A DNA stretch of 52,378 bases, from the NCBI RefSeq assembly GCF_006542765.1, contig NZ_SKCD01000036.1, positions 1 through 52,378 on the forward strand, read 5' to 3'. Source of the stretch: Paenibacillus luteus (GTDB lineage: Bacteria; Bacillota; Bacilli; Paenibacillales; Paenibacillaceae). This document shows, piece after piece, positions 1-8,485 of this stretch. The notes under the pieces are model-generated. The model was not told the DNA's origin, did not search any database, and worked only from the letters and a program-made list of their open reading frames with translations. Position numbers and translations under genes: made by a program. Numbering within the stretch: position 1 is the first letter of the stretch; each line of letters begins with the position of its first letter.

Positions 1-2
1 TT

Positions 3-127
3 TTTGTGGTAAACTTCACTTTATGGGTGCTCCTCTCTTTGGGTGATGTTGTCTTCGTAAACACCATTCTACCAAAGATTAGGGCACTTTTTTATGTTTT
101 TATGAGGTCGCACTTTCGTAATTCAGG
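3..127 (-). repeat. Left copy of perfect 125-bp terminal inverted repeat (IS end)
   Basis: This stretch is the exact reverse complement of bases 52254-52378. Similarity stops abruptly at 127/128, so 127 is probably the outer tip of a mobile element whose body continues leftward out of the window. Read outward, the tip starts CCTGAATTACGAAAG. Further in there is a purine-rich ribosome-site-like stretch and a GTG that would begin M-K-F-T-T, so a transposase could start at the window edge. A CC-starting tip is compatible with the IS1380 family, but the family cannot be fixed from this piece. Confidence 0.75.
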
Positions 128-655
128 ATTAATTGTTTGTACTTATTAGGTTTCTTCATCTTTTCTCTTATTACAGTTCTGTTATTTATTGTATTTTGTT
201 TTAAGCTATTTGTTTTCTTTATCAAGAAGAAGCCATTTCCTAAAAAACTGATAATTGCAACTCTCCTATGAATTGGTATCGTTTCAGCTCAAGTGATATA
301 CAATACATACTTTTTTACATTCGATAACCTTGAAGGTGAATTTTATAAAGGACCTGTGGAATCCCCAACCGGTAAATATACTGCTAATGCTTACTATAAA
401 ACTTATGGCGGTGCCGCTGGTGGAGTTAACTTATGGGTAGAAATTAATTATCATGATGATAACAAAATGAAGACTGTTTATCATAGTGATGCTAATAGAA
501 ACTTTTCTATAGAATGGAAAAATGAAAATACTATATCTATAGTAAATGAGGAACCAGGGTACTCCAGTTCAAACAAAAGTGTTAAATTGAACGTTGAAAA
601 AGAGACTTATTTCGATGGAGGTTTGGTTTGGAGGATAATAAACAATCAACATTAA
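128..655 (+). pseudogene. DUF5412-like membrane protein, 5' end lost to the IS and with an in-frame stop
   Basis: The reading frame is open from the IS junction at 128. It encodes two hydrophobic helices split by a lysine-rich loop (FIKKKPFPKK), then a TGA at 269-271, and continues in the same frame through IGIVSAQVIYNTYFF into the soluble part. The soluble part has the look of DUF5412 proteins: GEF, SPTGKYTANAY, a glycine/alanine turn, then IEWKNENTISI. The only late start, GTG at 293, would remove the membrane segments and has no convincing ribosome site. The gene is therefore best read as truncated by the mobile element and interrupted by a nonsense codon. DUF5412 proteins have no settled function. 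The family call is moderate; the broken state is seen directly. Confidence 0.65.
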
Positions 656-676
656 CAGAGCCTGAAAATAAAAATA

Positions 677-772
677 AGCGTTACGCTAACTGGGAACGAG
701 AGTTCAATAAAAACACGGAAGCAGTCGACCACAATAATCGGCTGCTTCATTACGTTAAAGGGGCAGTTTAGC
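677..772. repeat. Cassette-type intergenic element A
   Basis: It runs from a left end (TTACGCTAACTGGGAACGAG) through AATAAAAACACGGAAGC and a hairpin (AGCAGTCGA, 9-nt loop, TCGGCTGCT at about 719-746) to a right end (ACGTTAAAGGGGCAGTTTA). More than 90% of some 70 bases match element G at 20617-20711, 20 kb away. It fills the gap between two unrelated small genes and contains no ORF of its own. Confidence 0.8.
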
Positions 773-800
773 TTAATGGTACAATGGTAAAAAATTCATT

Positions 801-1235
801 GTGGACGTGATTAATATGGAGATGCTGAGAGACGGAAATATTATACCAGGAAAGAGTATAGGTCAATTTGAGATTGGATGTAAACGAGAAACACTTGTCT
901 CTTTGATTGGGCAAGGATACAAGACTGAAATTCGATCTAACTGCATTGTAATTAAAATGGAAACACTATGGTTTTGGATTGATGAGGAAGAAATAGTATT
1001 TCAAATACGCGCATTTAACGGTTTTTATGGAAAGTTTGACGGGAAAATAGGCATTGGAGAGACACTCGAGGATGTTGAAAGCCATTATGGTAAAAGTATT
1101 AACGAAGACTATGTCTATCTCATCACCTGCATTCCCGGAATTTGTTTCGAATTAAAAGACGTAAACGATTTAGATGATGTGTGGTATGAGATGAGTGCAC
1201 CAATCGAATCAATATATGTAATTGCTACAAACTAA
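801..1235 (+). CDS. Hypothetical protein, about 144 aa
   Basis: I do not recognise the family. The product is a soluble, acidic protein with no signal peptide or membrane segment. Its first third (IPGKSIGQFEIGCKRETL) resembles the start of small proteins with a PGxSIGxxxLGMxxxEV pattern, and aromatic residues are frequent (LWFWID, FNGFYGKFDG). It is followed directly by cassette-type element B and precedes an Imm8-like gene, so it may be a member of an immunity-type small-gene array; that is inference. The start is uncertain: GTG 801, GTG 807, ATG 816 and ATG 822 are all in frame and none has a clear Shine-Dalgarno sequence. Confidence 0.7.
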   Translation: MDVINMEMLRDGNIIPGKSIGQFEIGCKRETLVSLIGQGYKTEIRSNCIVIKMETLWFWIDEEEIVFQIRAFNGFYGKFDGKIGIGETLEDVESHYGKSINEDYVYLITCIPGICFELKDVNDLDDVWYEMSAPIESIYVIATN

Positions 1236-1330
1236 AGTTAAACTATCGAGGAACTTTAGCTGAATTAAACCATTCAGCGATTGTTCACAACGATAGCTGC
1301 TTTTTCATTGAAGTTAATAGCAGGTTAGTA
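1236..1330. repeat. Cassette-type intergenic element B
   Basis: After the stop codon comes TTAAACTATCGAGGAACTTTAGC, then a hairpin at about 1275-1299 (CAGCGATTGTT, CAC, AACGATAGCTG) and a right end ATTGAAGTTAATAGCAGGTTAG. It has the same left end, hairpin, right end order as elements A, F, G, I and L, with a different hairpin sequence. Confidence 0.65.
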
Positions 1331-1354
1331 TAGTGAAATTTATGGAGTGAGATT

Positions 1355-1723
1355 ATGATTCAGCCTGCATTGAAGAACTTAGTTATCGTAGGTGATCCCA
1401 ATATTTATGGACAACTTGAGATTAATAACGAAGTGAATGTTGGAGATGATTTTCTACTCTCAGGAACAGCGTGTGTCGGAACTGATGGAACTGATGCTTG
1501 TGATTTATTTGATTTTACCGTCGTCTCCCCAAAAGCGTTAGCTAGGAAAGTTATTAATACTGGTCTTGTTGTTGGAAGAGGTTACTTCATTATTGAGCAA
1601 TTTAGCATTGGTCAGATTGAATATAAAGTAAAAGAGATTCTTTCAAAGCATTCAGCAGAAACTTGGGAAGAACTTTCGGTGTTACTACGACCGTATTTTT
1701 ACTGGGAATACGAAAAGGAGTAA
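1355..1723 (+). CDS. Imm8-family immunity protein
   Basis: The 122-aa product fits the Imm8 immunity family. That family has a short beta-rich N-terminus, a central FDFTVVSPKAL segment, a glycine-aromatic turn (GRGYFIIEQFS) and a C-terminal W-E-E-L plus Y-W-E-Y-E tail; all of these are present, around residues 52-60, 75-85, 104-106 and 115-120. Imm8 proteins are cytoplasmic antidotes linked to polymorphic toxins. No partner toxin is visible, so it would be an orphan immunity gene. ATG 1355 is supported by the purine-rich TGGAGTGAG just upstream. Only a vestigial element lies between this gene and the next. Confidence 0.75.
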   Translation: MIQPALKNLVIVGDPNIYGQLEINNEVNVGDDFLLSGTACVGTDGTDACDLFDFTVVSPKALARKVINTGLVVGRGYFIIEQFSIGQIEYKVKEILSKHSAETWEELSVLLRPYFYWEYEKE

Positions 1724-1781
1724 AAATATAGGGCACTAAGCTAACAGCCAGATTTGTTCAACAAAATAGGAGGTGTTGCAT

Positions 1782-2231
1782 ATGAAGCATCTGAAATTCT
1801 TCCTTTTGTTCTTTGTCATTGTTTCCGTGTTCTCATCAAATATAGAAGAAGCGTTAGCCAGTACCTACCCCAGTTCCGTTGCTTGGAATAATCTCCTATA
1901 TGGTCTTTCCACCGAGGAAGTCGATAACAAAGACATTGGCAATAAGATTGGAAAGATTGAAAGCCAAAGAACTCCGATGCCAAAGAAGAACGGCGAGTCA
2001 AATGATAGTATACCAGTAGGAAGCGTGTTGTTTGAAATTAAAGGGGCAGCCACTCAAAATGTAATAGCAGTTAAGGTAAACGATAAGTTCTTCAAGGCAT
2101 CTAAATTTGGATCGATTCAAGTTACAACAGACCAGTCCAATAAACAAACATGGATAGTTACACTATCATTTATTTGTTTCTTGGTCCTTTTAACAATGAT
2201 AATTGTATGGAGAAGAAGACGTATGGGGTAG
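1782..2231 (+). CDS. Small secreted or membrane-anchored hypothetical protein
   Basis: About 149 aa starting at ATG 1782, chosen because AGGAGG at 1768-1773 is spaced correctly for it and not for the earlier GTG in frame. It has an N-terminal signal peptide (hydrophobic LKFFLLFFVIVSVF, then an ALA-type cleavage region), a hydrophilic middle of about 90 residues with a VGSVLFEIKG segment, and a C-terminal hydrophobic helix ending in RRRRMG. That topology suggests an outward-facing protein held by its C-terminal helix; no LPxTG sorting motif is present. I do not recognise the family. A vestigial cassette element (GCTAACAGCCAG...GTTCAACAAAATAGG, 1738-1770) overlaps its ribosome site. Confidence 0.7.
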   Translation: MKHLKFFLLFFVIVSVFSSNIEEALASTYPSSVAWNNLLYGLSTEEVDNKDIGNKIGKIESQRTPMPKKNGESNDSIPVGSVLFEIKGAATQNVIAVKVNDKFFKASKFGSIQVTTDQSNKQTWIVTLSFICFLVLLTMIIVWRRRRMG

Positions 2232-2237
2232 TTCATT

Positions 2238-2287
2238 CCGCTAACGGGTAACAATAGTTCGATGATTGAAGCAGTGATGCGTATCTC
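2238..2287. repeat. Left half of a cassette-type element (D) at the border of the GC-rich locus
   Basis: CCGCTAACGGGTAACAATAGTTCGATGATTGAAGCAG carries the left end and the beginning of the hairpin arm seen in elements A and G, but no right end follows. The sequence then changes into the terminator at 2288 and the GC-rich sugar locus. A right end without a left end lies on the far side of that locus (19222-19247). Confidence 0.55.
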
Positions 2288-2312
2288 AAAAAGCCCCATT
2301 TAGGGGCTTTTT
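2288..2312. terminator. Rho-independent terminator after the small-gene array
   Basis: AAAAAGCCCC, a 5-nt loop and GGGGCTTTTT form a strong hairpin flanked by A and T runs, so it can act in both directions. It separates the AT-rich small genes from the GC-rich sugar locus. From 2313 to 2520 I see no gene; there is a direct repeat GCCGCCGGYGTTRGAG at about 2439 and 2483. Confidence 0.85.
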
Positions 2313-2520
2313 GTCTTTTCCAAGACATAGACTTGGTTGTTTTTGGGTTCCAAAGCTTGAGCTTTAAAGAGATGAGTTATAAGCCGAGCACCAATATATT
2401 CGGCCTTAATCCGGAAGCAATCTGCAGGAGGTGGCAACTGCCGCCGGCGTTAGAGTTTTTCACTCGCTTCGACCTGCATTATTGCCGCCGGTGTTGGGAG
2501 CAGTCCTATTTGATTTGGCC

Positions 2521-2585
2521 ATCCAAAATCAAGGTATCAAATCAAAAATAGTGCTATTTTGTCGAAGGCGCTTCCGCGTTATAGT
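2521..2585 (+). promoter_or_regulatory. Promoter and putative YesN-type operator of the FAD oxidoreductase gene
   Basis: This 65-bp block aligns end to end with 8486-8550 upstream of the ABC permease genes. Shared parts are ATCCAAAATNAAGGTATCAAA, then a CAAAAA run, GCTATTTT, GCGCTT and a final TTATAGT that can serve as -10. Conservation of such a long non-coding block at two promoters of one locus suggests a common activator site. The natural candidate is the AraC-type response regulator encoded at 5094-6668. Confidence 0.65.
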
Positions 2586-2659
2586 GAGGTGGTATCAGAA
2601 GAAAACGCTGTCAAAAGGATTTGTTATCAGGATAATGACGGCACAAGGGGGCAGAGGAA

Positions 2660-5029
2660 TTGGTAGAGGGAGCGAATGCGGAAAGACGGAAGCAGACGGA
2701 ACGCGTCATACGGAAAGCACATGAAGGTCGGCCTCCCGGCACTATTCGCCAGGAGAGATACGACGTCGTTGTTTGCGGAGGCGGCTTGGCCGGGTTTTGC
2801 GCGGCGGTGGCTTCTGCAAGACAAGGGGCAAGAACGTGTCTTGTTCAAGATCGACCCGTCTTCGGTGGCAACAGTTCATCCGAGGTCAGAGTGACGCCGC
2901 ACGGGGCGGCCGCGTTCCACGTGTACGCGCGGGAGACAGGCATTATCTCGGAGCTTCTGATCGAAGAACGCGCCCATAATCACGAGGTTATCTTCGAGAA
3001 CGGATGGACGAACAGCGTATGGGACATGACGATGTACGATCTGGCCATGCGCACGCCTAATCTGACCTTCCATTTGAATACGTCCATCGTCGACGTTCGC
3101 AAAAGTGCGGAGCGCCGCATCGAAGCGGTCATCGGGCTTGTGGCGAACGCGGAGACGACGTTGGAACTCTCCGGTGATATCTTTATCGATTGCACAGGCG
3201 ACGGGCTCGTTGCGGATCATGCCGGCTGCGAATGGCATATGGGTTCGGAAGGACGCGAGGAGTATGACGAACCGCATGCGCCGCTTCAGGCGAGCGGCGA
3301 CGTGATGGGCTCGTCGCTGCTGTTCAAGACGATGGATACGGGCGCTCCGGCTCCGTTCGAGGCGCCGGAATGGGCGGCGAAACTGGATAACCCGGACTTC
3401 TTCTACAAGCAAGGCCGCAGGCCTAACGATATGCGGGGCGGCTACTGGTGGATCGAGATCGGCGTGCCTTGGCATACGATACGCGAGAACGAGGACATTC
3501 GGCATCAATTGACGCGATACGTGCTGGGCGTCTGGGATTGGATCAAGAACAAGGATCCGCAGACGAAGGAGCTTGCTGCGCACCACGCTATCGATTGGAT
3601 CGGGCAGGTGCCCGGCAAGCGGGAGAGTCGGAGAATACAAGGCCTTTATCTAATGACGGAGCATGATCCGCAGAACAGAACCGTATTCGAAGACGAGATC
3701 GCCTACGGCGGTTGGTTCCTGGACTTGCACACTCCGGGGGGACTGCTGGCGCCGACGAGCGAGCATGCGAGCTCGGAAGGCTATGACGAGACGAGCTCGT
3801 ATATGGTCAAGAGCTATTGCGGTCCTTACGGTATCCCGCTCCGTTCGACCATCGCCAGGGACGTCGACAATCTGATGATGGCCGGCCGCAATATCAGCGT
3901 TACGCATGCCGCACTCGGAACGGTGCGGGTCATGGGGACGACCGCGCTCATCGGACAGGCCGTCGGTACCTCGGCAGCCATCGCACTTAAGCGTGGCATC
4001 GCGGTCCAGGACCTTCCGACCGAAGCGGTTCGGGACGTGCAGCAGATATTGCTCCGCGACGGCTGCTTCCTGCCGAACTCGGTGAACGAGGATGAGCGTG
4101 ACTTGGCCCGCACGGCCCGGCTCTCCGCGAGCAGCGAGGCTGCTGTCGTTGGAATAAACCCGGAGACGGATACCGCACGGCGGGATCCGGCGAGCGAGTG
4201 TTTGCGCCAACGCAAGGGCCAATGGCTCGCGATCGCCGAAGAGGCGCTGGATCGCGTATCGGTCTGCTTGTCCAATCTGTCGGACGAAGAGCAAACGGTG
4301 GATGCTTGTATCGTACCCGTCGATCACATCTGGGATTATCGGACGGAGCTTCAACCGCTCGCCGCAGTCAAGCTCAAGGTCAAGCCCGGCGCCGCCTTCG
4401 AATGGATCGATTGGGACGTTCGTCTGACTTCGGCATCGGGCCTCAAGCCGGGCAGCTACGTTCGACTCGATCTGCTCTCGAATCCGAACGTTAATTGGCA
4501 TGTTGCGTCGGGCGTCGTGCCTGCGCATACTTGCGCGTACGAAATGGGCGGAGGGAAGATGCGCAGGGATTGGAACGGACCGACGAGGAGCTTCCGCATC
4601 GAGCCGCCGCAGCATTGCTTCGGTCCAGAGCAAGCGGTAAGCGGCGTGGCGCGCCCTCATCACTACACGAATCTGTGGCGTTCGGATCCGGCGGAGTTGC
4701 TGTCGCAATGGCTTGAGTTAACGTGGGAGCAGACGCAGTCGATCGGCTGCGTGGAGCTGTCGTTCCCCGGTCATCTGCTGTGGGAGTACCGCGGGTACGC
4801 GCCGTTCTACCGAGACCCGCAATGTCCGAAGGATTATCGGATCGAAGCATGGGCGGACGGGGAATGGACGGAAGTTGCAGCCGTTCGGGGCAACTACCAA
4901 CGGCATTGCCGGCATAAGCTGGAGCGGCCGATCGAGACAGCCAAGTTGCGCGTCGTGGTCGAGGCAACCAACGGCGACCCTTCCGCCGCCATTTACGAGA
5001 TTCGCTGCTATCCGCCGCAAGACGAATGA
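2660..5029 (+). CDS. FAD-dependent oxidoreductase with C-terminal discoidin-like domain
   Basis: A 789-aa cytoplasmic flavoprotein. Residues 35-60 hold the dinucleotide-binding Rossmann start (VVVCGGGLAGFCAAVASA) and FGGNSSSEVR follows as in the FAD_oxidored (PF12831) group. A second FAD-contacting segment (MMAGRNISVTHAALGTVRV...) lies near 402-445. The last 100 residues (ELTWEQTQSIGCVELSF to IYEIRCY) look like an F5/8-type discoidin fold, with a beta-rich stretch at 500-670 between. The substrate is unknown; the link to a sugar transporter suggests oxidation of an imported glycan or glycoside. The TTG start at 2660 is uncertain because AGAGGAA is close to it. It faces away from the kinase/regulator pair and ends at a shared terminator. 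Remains of a related gene lie at 26040-26767. Confidence 0.85.
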   Translation: MVEGANAERRKQTERVIRKAHEGRPPGTIRQERYDVVVCGGGLAGFCAAVASARQGARTCLVQDRPVFGGNSSSEVRVTPHGAAAFHVYARETGIISELLIEERAHNHEVIFENGWTNSVWDMTMYDLAMRTPNLTFHLNTSIVDVRKSAERRIEAVIGLVANAETTLELSGDIFIDCTGDGLVADHAGCEWHMGSEGREEYDEPHAPLQASGDVMGSSLLFKTMDTGAPAPFEAPEWAAKLDNPDFFYKQGRRPNDMRGGYWWIEIGVPWHTIRENEDIRHQLTRYVLGVWDWIKNKDPQTKELAAHHAIDWIGQVPGKRESRRIQGLYLMTEHDPQNRTVFEDEIAYGGWFLDLHTPGGLLAPTSEHASSEGYDETSSYMVKSYCGPYGIPLRSTIARDVDNLMMAGRNISVTHAALGTVRVMGTTALIGQAVGTSAAIALKRGIAVQDLPTEAVRDVQQILLRDGCFLPNSVNEDERDLARTARLSASSEAAVVGINPETDTARRDPASECLRQRKGQWLAIAEEALDRVSVCLSNLSDEEQTVDACIVPVDHIWDYRTELQPLAAVKLKVKPGAAFEWIDWDVRLTSASGLKPGSYVRLDLLSNPNVNWHVASGVVPAHTCAYEMGGGKMRRDWNGPTRSFRIEPPQHCFGPEQAVSGVARPHHYTNLWRSDPAELLSQWLELTWEQTQSIGCVELSFPGHLLWEYRGYAPFYRDPQCPKDYRIEAWADGEWTEVAAVRGNYQRHCRHKLERPIETAKLRVVVEATNGDPSAAIYEIRCYPPQDE

Positions 5030-5050
5030 CGATTGACGAGTATAACCGTG

Positions 5051-5085
5051 CAAGCTCCGATTCGGCTATTGCTGATCGGGGCTTG
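5051..5085. terminator. Bidirectional terminator
   Basis: CAAGCTCCGAT (5051-5061) and ATCGGGGCTTG (5075-5085) pair over 11 bp with one G-T wobble, between the convergent ends of the oxidoreductase and response-regulator genes. Confidence 0.7.
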
Positions 5086-5093
5086 TTTGACGT

Positions 5094-6668
5094 TTATCTG
5101 GATCGGCGATACTCCTTCGGGGAGATGCCGAAGTAATTTTTGAATGCGCGAGAGAAGTGATACAGGTTGCCGTAGCCGACCTTCTCGGACACTTCGTTAA
5201 TGCGCAAGGTAGGATCCTGCAGCAGCTTGCTGGCTACTTCCATCCGTACCTTGATTAAATAGGCGGTAAAGGTCAGCCCGGTCCGCTCTTTGAACAGCTT
5301 GCTGAAGTAAGAGTAGTTCATGGATACCCGATTCGCCACCTCCGCGAGCTGCACTTCGCGGTTGAAGTTCTCCCTGACGAATGCTTCCGCGAACGAGATG
5401 ACGGTGTCCGCCGGTTCGGCATTCTCGCTCGCGGAACGCTTCGCACTGTCCGTGTACGCCACTAAATACTGGCGAAGGTCGCCTAGCGTATGAAAGGAGG
5501 CAAGCGCGCGGATTTGCTCGCGCTCTTCAAACGGCAGACGTCCGTCGAAACGTCGCCGGATTTCCGTCAGCAGCAGCTCGTAAACCGCCTTGAGCCGGTC
5601 GAGGGACTCGCTCCCGATCAGGCTGTCGGGCAGCCAACGGTCGATCCATTGAGAGATCCTCTCCAATTGCAACGTTTCGACGGCGTGGCGAAGCTCCTCG
5701 ATATCCTTGCGGGAAGGCAACTGCCCATCCGTTCCGCCGGGCCGAATGTCCGAATTCGATGACAGCACTTCGCAAGGCTCTCGAAGAATGCGGTACGACA
5801 TGGCAAGCTTAGCTTGCTTATACTGCTTCGGCAGGTCGGCCGGCCGACACGGCCCGCTGACGGACGCGACCGCATGCTCTGCGCCGGCCTCCTTTAATCC
5901 CTTTACCGTCTCCCTAATCATGGAAGATGCAGCGTCAAACGAGACGTCATCCGTGAAGTTGATAACCGCACAGACGCTCCCGTCCCCGTCGTGGAACGCC
6001 AACAGCCGAAATTCCTCCGGATGCCCGACTTCGCGGGCATTCCGCTCCAAGAGCGATTGTGCTAAGTCCAAATCTCCGGAGTGATAAGGATTGCCGCTAA
6101 TATGGAACAAAGCAACGGCAGCCGAACTGTGGATCAAATAAGAGTCTGTTAGCTCAAAATCGGGAGAGCTGATCGCATCGCCGTTGCCTCGAGGATGACT
6201 GGCCCCGTTCAGAACCGCGTTCAATCGCGAGGTGAGCATCATCCGTTCGGCCTTGCGGCTTCGTTCCGCTTGTGCGGCCTTCTTGCCGTCCTCCGCGATA
6301 GCTGCGATCGCAATCCGGATCTGCTTAGCTAATTCGGCCGACCCCGCCGGCTTTAGCAGATAGTCGAGAGCGCCGTATTTAAAGGCCTCCCGGACGTAAG
6401 CGTAATCGCCGTAGCCGCTGAGCAGGATGAATTTGGACGACGGCAGCTCGGCCGAGAGCCGACGGATCACTTCAATGCCGTCGATATCGGGCATGCGCAT
6501 GTCTGTAATGACGATATGCGGCTTCAAATCGGCGGCAGCTTGCAGCCCCTCCTCTCCGCCGCAGGCGACATGAATCTGAGAGATCTCGGCAAGACCCGCG
6601 CGCTCGAGCTTCGCTTTGACGCCGTCGCCGATCAGTTGCTCGTCATCGATAATGAGCACGTTGTACAT
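5094..6668 (-). CDS. YesN-like response regulator, AraC-type DNA-binding
   Basis: About 524 aa. An N-terminal receiver domain (residues 1-125) has the acidic DDE cluster, the phospho-acceptor aspartate in VITDMRMPDIDG, the LLSGYGDY switch region and the conserved lysine in LLKPA. A long middle region of about 290 residues has no clear motif. The last 100 residues form a two-helix-turn-helix AraC domain (LAEVANRVSMNYSYFSKLFK; VGYGNLYHFSRAFKNYFGISPKEYRR). The start is placed at ATG 6668 because AGGAGAGG precedes it at good spacing; an ATG 21 bases upstream lies inside that ribosome site. It overlaps the end of the kinase gene by 26 bases, so the two are translationally coupled. Probable targets are the two promoters sharing the 65-bp block. 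Confidence 0.9.
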   Translation of the reverse strand: MYNVLIIDDEQLIGDGVKAKLERAGLAEISQIHVACGGEEGLQAAADLKPHIVITDMRMPDIDGIEVIRRLSAELPSSKFILLSGYGDYAYVREAFKYGALDYLLKPAGSAELAKQIRIAIAAIAEDGKKAAQAERSRKAERMMLTSRLNAVLNGASHPRGNGDAISSPDFELTDSYLIHSSAAVALFHISGNPYHSGDLDLAQSLLERNAREVGHPEEFRLLAFHDGDGSVCAVINFTDDVSFDAASSMIRETVKGLKEAGAEHAVASVSGPCRPADLPKQYKQAKLAMSYRILREPCEVLSSNSDIRPGGTDGQLPSRKDIEELRHAVETLQLERISQWIDRWLPDSLIGSESLDRLKAVYELLLTEIRRRFDGRLPFEEREQIRALASFHTLGDLRQYLVAYTDSAKRSASENAEPADTVISFAEAFVRENFNREVQLAEVANRVSMNYSYFSKLFKERTGLTFTAYLIKVRMEVASKLLQDPTLRINEVSEKVGYGNLYHFSRAFKNYFGISPKEYRRSR

Positions 6669-8403
6669 GGCTGTCTTCCTCTCCTGCATCGTAGGGGATG
6701 GTGATGATCGTCTCCGCGTAATCGCCTTCTACGCTGATAAGCCGAATCGAGTATTCCTCGCCGTAGAACAGCTTCAGTCGTTCGTTGATGTTGCTGAGCC
6801 CGATGCTTTCCCTTGTTTGATCGTTAGCTGGCGTATATTCGGTTTTCCTGAACCGCTGGTTAAGGTAAGCAAGGCGTGCCGGTTCGACTCCCGGACCGTT
6901 GTCCCGGATCGAAAGCAGGACGGTGTCGTCGGACTGAAATGAAGCGACGAGGCCGATGCGCAGCAATCCCTTCGCCGGGAATCCGTGCCGGATGCTGTTC
7001 TCTACGACCGGCTGCAGAAGGAAGCGAATCACGCGTAACGGAAGGAGCCGGTCCGGCACCTGAACGCTTAGTTCAATTTCGCTGCCGTATTTGATTTTCT
7101 GCAGGTTCATGTATTGCTCCAGATAGCGAATCTCGGACTCTAGCGTCGCGAACTTCGATTGTCCGTCCATATTGTAACGCATCATTTTGCCGAAATCGGC
7201 CATCGCATCGGACTCTTGGAACTGACCGGCCAGTTCCATCCTCGCGCTGAACATATCGAGAGTATTGTAAATGAAATGGGGATTGATCTGAGCTTGCAGT
7301 GCGGCGAGCTGAGCGTCCTTCTGCATCGTCTCTTTGCGAATCATGTCCTTCATCAGCATCGTTACCTTGTTCAACAGAAGATTGAACTTCTCGGTAATAA
7401 CCCCGAATTCGTCCCGCCGGTCGATCGGAATAGGCTTGAAGCCGGCTTCAATCGCCTGATCCATCTGGCGGATGCTCGTTCTCATTTTGCGCAGCACCAT
7501 CTTAAGCACGGAATAGAATGAGAACAGCAGAACGACCATCGTCGCGATGAAGACGAGGTTGCTTGCTGCTTGCAAGGAATTCGCTGTGCGCGGCTGAGAG
7601 ACGGTCATCAGCATGGACAAGCCGACGCCCTTCAGCTTCTCTCCGATATACAACTTACCATCGCGTATGGAATAGTCGCCAGAAGACAGCGTTTGCAGGA
7701 GTAGGGAAGAGAGAGGGTTCTCGCTTTCTTCCGGGTATAGAATATGGCCTTGTTCGTCCGCGATGACGATGTCTTGACCGCTCTCCGACGGTCCTTGGGC
7801 GGTCGCAAGCAAATCGCTTGGTCGAACTTCGACGAGCGTGAAGCCGAGATCATTGCCTTCCAATGAGATCATCTTCTGCACGAAGCCGAAGGTTTGGCCG
7901 CTCACCGTGTTATCGCGGACGATCCAGGCCGATTTCGAGCCGGAACGGACGAACGAATCGTACCAAGGCTCCCGTTTGGCTTTGGACGAATGGTAGAAGG
8001 CGCCGAAGCCCTCGGGGATCGTCTCGTTGTTCATGAAGACGGATATCTTCTCGGTATTGACCTTCTGGAACAGCATCGCATAGTTGATGAGCGGCGCCGC
8101 GTAACTAAAGTAGGTATCCAGCGAATTGTTATCCTCTGAGAAGGGGCCCTCCAGAAATTCCTGCAAACGATAATTGAAAGTGATGGAATCGCTGACGCTC
8201 TCGATCAGATCGATCTTGTTCTCGATCGTGTGTTTCATCTGCTTCAGCGCCGTAGCGGAATTCGAGACCAATTGAGCGCGGACGAACTGCTGGGATTGAT
8301 CGTAGGTATAGAGCCCGAGTACGCTAAAAGGAAGCAGTATCAACAGCACGAACGCGAGCATTACCTTGCTTTTGATGCTTATGGCGTTTAATTGGCGGCG
8401 CAT
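6643..8403 (-). CDS. YesM-like membrane sensor histidine kinase
   Basis: 586 aa. One helix near residues 13-35 (VMLAFVLLILLPFSVLGLY) and a second near 280-300 enclose an extracellular sensor region of about 240 residues, probably Cache-like. A HAMP linker follows, then the His_kinase (PF06580) block with the phospho-acceptor histidine in QINPHFIYNTLD, and an ATPase domain with NSIRHGF, DNGPGV and a GLSNINERL glycine loop. YesM kinases sense extracellular carbohydrates or binding-protein complexes and phosphorylate the paired YesN regulator; the ligand here is unknown. It is the first gene of a two-gene minus-strand unit, divergent from the ABC transporter genes across the 8404-8651 promoter region. 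Confidence 0.9.
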   Translation of the reverse strand: MRRQLNAISIKSKVMLAFVLLILLPFSVLGLYTYDQSQQFVRAQLVSNSATALKQMKHTIENKIDLIESVSDSITFNYRLQEFLEGPFSEDNNSLDTYFSYAAPLINYAMLFQKVNTEKISVFMNNETIPEGFGAFYHSSKAKREPWYDSFVRSGSKSAWIVRDNTVSGQTFGFVQKMISLEGNDLGFTLVEVRPSDLLATAQGPSESGQDIVIADEQGHILYPEESENPLSSLLLQTLSSGDYSIRDGKLYIGEKLKGVGLSMLMTVSQPRTANSLQAASNLVFIATMVVLLFSFYSVLKMVLRKMRTSIRQMDQAIEAGFKPIPIDRRDEFGVITEKFNLLLNKVTMLMKDMIRKETMQKDAQLAALQAQINPHFIYNTLDMFSARMELAGQFQESDAMADFGKMMRYNMDGQSKFATLESEIRYLEQYMNLQKIKYGSEIELSVQVPDRLLPLRVIRFLLQPVVENSIRHGFPAKGLLRIGLVASFQSDDTVLLSIRDNGPGVEPARLAYLNQRFRKTEYTPANDQTRESIGLSNINERLKLFYGEEYSIRLISVEGDYAETIITIPYDAGEEDSHVQRAHYR

Positions 8404-8485
8404 CGTCGTACCTTCTCTCGATGGTTATGGGTCCTACTTCACGTATTCGACAATTTACTAGTTAACCCTTCCCGTCGCCTGGATA

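Noticed and set aside
764..800. tRNA-like start GGGGCAGTTTAGCTTAATGGTACAATGG
   Set aside because: It resembles a tRNA acceptor/D-arm, but no anticodon stem, T-arm or matching 3' acceptor follows; it is the right end of repeat element A.
2876..4967. Long minus-strand ORFs antisense to the FAD oxidoreductase gene
   Set aside because: Arginine- and proline-rich shadow translations of a GC-rich gene; no ribosome sites or known motifs.
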